NCBI RefSeq assembly: GCF_001427125.1
Contig: NZ_LMGK01000025.1
Coordinates: 18,595 to 82,594, forward strand
Direction: 5' to 3'
DNA from: Pseudomonas sp. Root562
Lineage (GTDB): Bacteria > Pseudomonadota > Gammaproteobacteria > Pseudomonadales > Pseudomonadaceae
DNA length: 64,000 nt
Position 1 is the stretch's first letter. Every line of letters begins with the position of its first letter. The notes under the pieces were generated by a model that saw only the letters and a list, made by a program, of their open reading frames with translations, did not search any database and was not told the origin of the DNA. Shown piece by piece: positions 60,953 to 64,000 of this stretch. The position numbers were made by a program, and so were the translations under genes.

Positions 60953-63280
60953 ATGGATATCAAGTTCACCAACCGGCTGTCCTACAAGCAAGCCCGGCTT
61001 ACCGTGCTGGTTGGTTTCATTTTGGGCATGCTGCTCAGCCTGCTGCAAATAGGCATCGATTATGCCAGTGAAGACGCCTCCATCAACCGCGAAATACTGT
61101 CTTTGCTGGAAATCAGCCACAACCCCGCCTCGCGCATCGCCTATAACATCGACGCCGAACTCGCTCAGGAACTGACACTGGGCCTGCTGCGTTCTCCGGC
61201 AATCATCGGAGCCAGACTGATCGATAACAACGGCAACGTGCTGGCCGACGTCAAGCGCCCCGGCCAGCAAAGTGGCTATCGCATGATCAGCGACCTGTTG
61301 TTCGGCGCCGAACGACAGTTCGAAGACCGCCTCTATCTGGACCACCTGCCCAACGAATCCCTTGGCACACTAAAACTGGACGTCGACACTTATTCGTTCG
61401 GCTATCGCTTCCTGCGTCGGGCCGAGGTGACGCTGCTCAACGGCTTCGCCCGCAGCCTGATCCTGACCGGCATTCTGCTGACACTGTTCTATGTAATGTT
61501 GACCAAACCTCTGGTGCGGCTGATTCACGAACTCAGTAGCCGGGATTCACGCAGCGGGGAACCCACGCCTCTGGAATGTCCGGCAGGGCACGCCAACGAT
61601 GAAATCGGCGTGCTGGTGAAAGTCGCCAACCAACAATTCGAGAACGTCACCACTGAAATCCAGCAGCGGCGCAACGCCGAAAACCGCCTGACCGATTACC
61701 TCGGCCAACTGGAAAACATCGTCTCGGCGCGCACAGCGGAGCTCAAGGCAATCAACACCCGGCTCAGTCAGTCCAATCAGGAACTGGAACTGGCTCGCAG
61801 TACGGCGCTGGACATGGCCGAAGCACGCTCGGTATTCCTGGCCAACATGAGCCACGAAATCCGTACGCCGCTCAATGGTCTGTTGGGCATGATTGCGCTA
61901 TCGCTCGATGGGCCATTGACTGCCGAACAACAGCAACAGCTGTCGATTGCTCACGACTCGGGCAAAGTTCTGGTGGAATTGCTCAACGATATTCTCGATC
62001 TGTCGAAGTTCGATGCCGGTCAGCTTGAACTTGAAAACATCCCGTTTGACCTTGGCTCATTGGTCGAAGACACGGCCAACCTGTTGTCGCAAAACGCCGC
62101 ACCAAGTGTCGAGCTGACTTGCCTGATCGACCCACACTTCCCGGCGCTGGTGCTCGGCGATCCGACGCGGGTCAGGCAAATCGTCAGCAACCTGCTCTCC
62201 AACGCCCTCAAATTTACCCGTTTCGGCAGGGTCGACGTCCGTCTGTCGAGCATCGGCGACGGCGATGGCGTACGAATCGAGGTTTGTGACACCGGCATCG
62301 GTATTCCCCAGGATGCCCAGGTCAAAATCTTCCAGCCCTTCACCCAGGCCGGCGCCGGTATTACCCGGCAGTTCGGCGGCACCGGGTTGGGGCTGGCCCT
62401 GACCTACAACCTCTGTGAAGCGATGCACGGGCGCCTGACCATCAGCTCAGAAGCAGGTTTCGGCAGTCAGTTCTGCGCAGAATTGCCGTTGCCTCGCCAC
62501 ACGCGAGCCCTGCCGCCGCTGCCATTGCAGGGCAAGGTCGTCGCCATTACCGCCGCAAGCAGTGGCTTGGCGGAACTGCTGGGCAGCCTGCTGCCGGGTT
62601 GGGGGCTGGAATATCAGCAACGCGCCATTGATGAATCCCTTCTAGGTTTGAATCCTGATGTGCTGATCACCGATTGCCCCGAATGCCTGTTCAACCTGCG
62701 CCCGACTTTCAGTGCGCCAATTCTGCTGGTGACCGCTTACGGCAATTTCATGCCCGGAGAGCAAGTCAACGCCCTCGCCCCCTTGCAGCAGCAAGCGCGG
62801 CCCCTGGCACGCAACGCTCTGCACCAGACCTTGCGACGAATCCTGCAACCGCAAATCAGCACCGTCAGCGATACGCCGGTGGATATCCTCAGCCCGCAGC
62901 GCCGGGCACGGGTGCTGTTGGTCGAGGACAACCCGGTCAATCAATTGGTGGCCAAAGGCATGCTCGGCAAACTCGGCTGCGACGTAACCGTCGCCGCTCA
63001 CGGAGCCGAGGCGCTCGACCGGCTGGAGAATGATGAATTCGATCTGGTGCTGATGGACTGCAACATGCCAGTGATGGACGGCTATGAAGCCAGTCGGCAA
63101 ATCCGTCGTAGCGGACGATGGCCGGAACTGCCGATCGTCGCCCTGACCGCCAACGCCATGTCGGAGGAACGCGAACGATGCCGCGCGGCGGGCATGAGCG
63201 ACTACCTGGCCAAACCCTTCCGCCGCGAAGAACTGGCCTCACTGCTGGACCTGTGGGTTCCCGTTACGACAGAGCCCTGA
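60953..63280 (+). CDS. sagS: Hybrid sensor kinase SagS
   Basis: A 775-residue hybrid kinase. Two membrane helices (about 15-35 and 165-185) enclose a periplasmic HmsP-like sensor; then HAMP-like linker and coiled coil, HisKA with His301 (MSHEIRTPLNG), HATPase (NLLSNALKF, DTGIGI, GTGLGLALT), a pseudo-receiver-like region and a C-terminal receiver with Asp702 (LMDCNMPVMDG). No Hpt is attached, so it needs a separate one, in P. aeruginosa HptB. The assignment rests on domain order, length and the neighbours ospR and gpx, as in PA2824-PA2826. SagS controls the switch to biofilm growth. ATG 60953 or 60911 could start it. Confidence 0.88.
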   Translation: MDIKFTNRLSYKQARLTVLVGFILGMLLSLLQIGIDYASEDASINREILSLLEISHNPASRIAYNIDAELAQELTLGLLRSPAIIGARLIDNNGNVLADVKRPGQQSGYRMISDLLFGAERQFEDRLYLDHLPNESLGTLKLDVDTYSFGYRFLRRAEVTLLNGFARSLILTGILLTLFYVMLTKPLVRLIHELSSRDSRSGEPTPLECPAGHANDEIGVLVKVANQQFENVTTEIQQRRNAENRLTDYLGQLENIVSARTAELKAINTRLSQSNQELELARSTALDMAEARSVFLANMSHEIRTPLNGLLGMIALSLDGPLTAEQQQQLSIAHDSGKVLVELLNDILDLSKFDAGQLELENIPFDLGSLVEDTANLLSQNAAPSVELTCLIDPHFPALVLGDPTRVRQIVSNLLSNALKFTRFGRVDVRLSSIGDGDGVRIEVCDTGIGIPQDAQVKIFQPFTQAGAGITRQFGGTGLGLALTYNLCEAMHGRLTISSEAGFGSQFCAELPLPRHTRALPPLPLQGKVVAITAASSGLAELLGSLLPGWGLEYQQRAIDESLLGLNPDVLITDCPECLFNLRPTFSAPILLVTAYGNFMPGEQVNALAPLQQQARPLARNALHQTLRRILQPQISTVSDTPVDILSPQRRARVLLVEDNPVNQLVAKGMLGKLGCDVTVAAHGAEALDRLENDEFDLVLMDCNMPVMDGYEASRQIRRSGRWPELPIVALTANAMSEERERCRAAGMSDYLAKPFRREELASLLDLWVPVTTEP

Positions 63281-63725
63281 TCTGCCCCAAAAGATGGTCC
63301 AGCCCCTGGCGCAAATCATTCAGGCGATTGAGGTCCACGCCGCTGTCGCATAACAACCGAGCCTTGAGCGGTCCGACTTGATCGCGCAATGCCGTACCGG
63401 CGGGCGACAGGCTCAGGTGCACCTCGCGCTCATCGCGCGCCGAGCGTTGGCGCTGAACCAGTTGCAGTTGCTCCAATCGCTTGAGCAACGGCGTCAGCGT
63501 GCCGGAATCCAGCGCCAGACGCTCGCCCAATGCCTTGACGGTCGGTTGCTCCGGGGCGGTCTCTTGCCATTCCCACAACACCAGCATGGCCAGGTACTGC
63601 GGGTACGTCAGCCCCAGTTGATCGAGCATCGGCTTGTAGGCACGAATCACCGCGCGGGAAGCGGCGTACAGCTTGAAGCACAGCTGACTGTCGAGATTCA
63701 GGGAATCGACTGACACGCTGTTCAT
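63264..63725 (-). CDS. ospR: Thiol-based MarR/OhrR-family repressor OspR
   Basis: A 153-residue MarR-type regulator. Cys16 (QLCFKLY) is the reactive cysteine of OhrR-like regulators and Cys126 (LLCDSG) a candidate partner. The winged helix is LDSGTLTPLLKRLEQLQLVQRQRSARDEREV. OspR in P. aeruginosa senses oxidants and represses the glutathione peroxidase gene beside it. ATG 63725 overlaps the stop of gpx (ATGA), so the two share a transcript. The end overlaps sagS by 17 bases on the other strand. Confidence 0.92.
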   Translation of the reverse strand: MNSVSVDSLNLDSQLCFKLYAASRAVIRAYKPMLDQLGLTYPQYLAMLVLWEWQETAPEQPTVKALGERLALDSGTLTPLLKRLEQLQLVQRQRSARDEREVHLSLSPAGTALRDQVGPLKARLLCDSGVDLNRLNDLRQGLDHLLGQIRALS

Positions 63726-64000
63726 TTGAGCAGGGCTTCGATCTCGCGGCTCAGATCCTGCGGCTTGGTGGCAGGGGCAAAACGCTTGACCAACTGGCCG
63801 TCCTTGCCGATCAGGAACTTGGTGAAATTCCATTTGATGCCTTGGGAGCCGAGCACGCCGGGCGCACGCTGCTTCAACTGTACGAACAGCGGATGGGCAC
63901 CCGCGCCGTTGACTTCAATCTTTTTGAACAGCGGGAAACTGACACCGTAGTTCAGCTCGCAAAACTCACTGATCGCGCCTTCGTTACCGGGCTCTTGCTT
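63722..64000 (-). CDS. Glutathione peroxidase, C-terminal part (cut by window edge)
   Basis: The last 92 residues of a glutathione peroxidase-family protein; the start lies beyond 64000. Seen are FPLFKKIEVNGAGAHPLF and KWNFTKFLIGKDG, the latter with the conserved Trp-Asn of the catalytic tetrad. The peroxidatic Cys/Sec lies outside. Coupled to ospR by a 4-base overlap, as in the OspR-controlled gene of P. aeruginosa. Confidence 0.93.
   Translation of the reverse strand, partial: KQEPGNEGAISEFCELNYGVSFPLFKKIEVNGAGAHPLFVQLKQRAPGVLGSQGIKWNFTKFLIGKDGQLVKRFAPATKPQDLSREIEALLK

Noticed and set aside
40729..63280. Three gene overlaps of exactly 17 bases (40729-40745, 43459-43475, 63264-63280)
   Set aside because: Two are convergent pairs and one is a same-strand pair with unlike sequences; the equal length looks like coincidence.

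Overview
The window comes from a fluorescent Pseudomonas (P. fluorescens group). The evidence is a pyoverdine locus (MbtH-like gene, pvdH, pvdL, pvdS, a PvdY-type acetylase), a terpene-degradation atu operon, a SagS/OspR/glutathione peroxidase block, GC-rich genes with high GC at third positions, and the palindromic REP-type repeats typical of this group. No tRNA, rRNA, CRISPR array, prophage or insertion sequence was recognised.

Layout. 1-311: non-coding repeat. 312-2564 (minus): MbtH-like protein, pvdH, a GNAT acetyltransferase. 2816-8304: a redox block with a two-component pair (dsbS, dsbR, minus) divergent from dsbD-dsbE-dsbG (plus). 8461-22477 (minus): an alpha/beta hydrolase and the 4332-residue pyoverdine synthetase PvdL. 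22862-24581: the iron-starvation sigma factor gene pvdS and pvdY. Four PvdS boxes (TAAAT or TAATT, 16 bases, CGT) stand before the MbtH-like gene, pvdH, pvdL and pvdY. pvdS itself has a Fur box lying over a near-consensus sigma-70 promoter. Low iron would thus lift Fur from pvdS, and PvdS would switch on the four units. In two cases the TAA of the PvdS box is also the stop codon of the gene upstream.

24683-34894: a solitary solute-binding protein, then atuR divergent from atuABCDEF (acyclic terpene, citronellol/geraniol-type catabolism) with two AtuR-type palindromes between them. 34966-41646: housekeeping and signalling genes (exonuclease, ppnP, MOSC protein, cheV, an Hpt-like protein without the phospho-histidine, a NarL-type two-component pair, a YegS-type lipid kinase). 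42249-44682: molybdenum cofactor genes moeA, moaB, mobA. 44760-51343: small envelope proteins, a pseudouridine synthase, a small gene behind a perfect LexA box, a glutaredoxin-like protein, an ammonium transporter, a YqjD/YqjE/YqjK-like trio and dgt.

51516-59419 is the most unusual stretch: a stand-alone receiver protein resembling the RocR receiver without its EAL domain, a LuxR-type regulator, a BvgS/RocS-type unorthodox sensor kinase and a membrane HD-GYP protein with a long insertion in its catalytic domain. It looks like a Roc-type phosphorelay whose c-di-GMP output has moved from EAL to HD-GYP. 59420-64000: free methionine-(R)-sulfoxide reductase (msrC type), an AAA ATPase, the hybrid sensor sagS, the thiol-based repressor ospR and a partial glutathione peroxidase that runs off the window.
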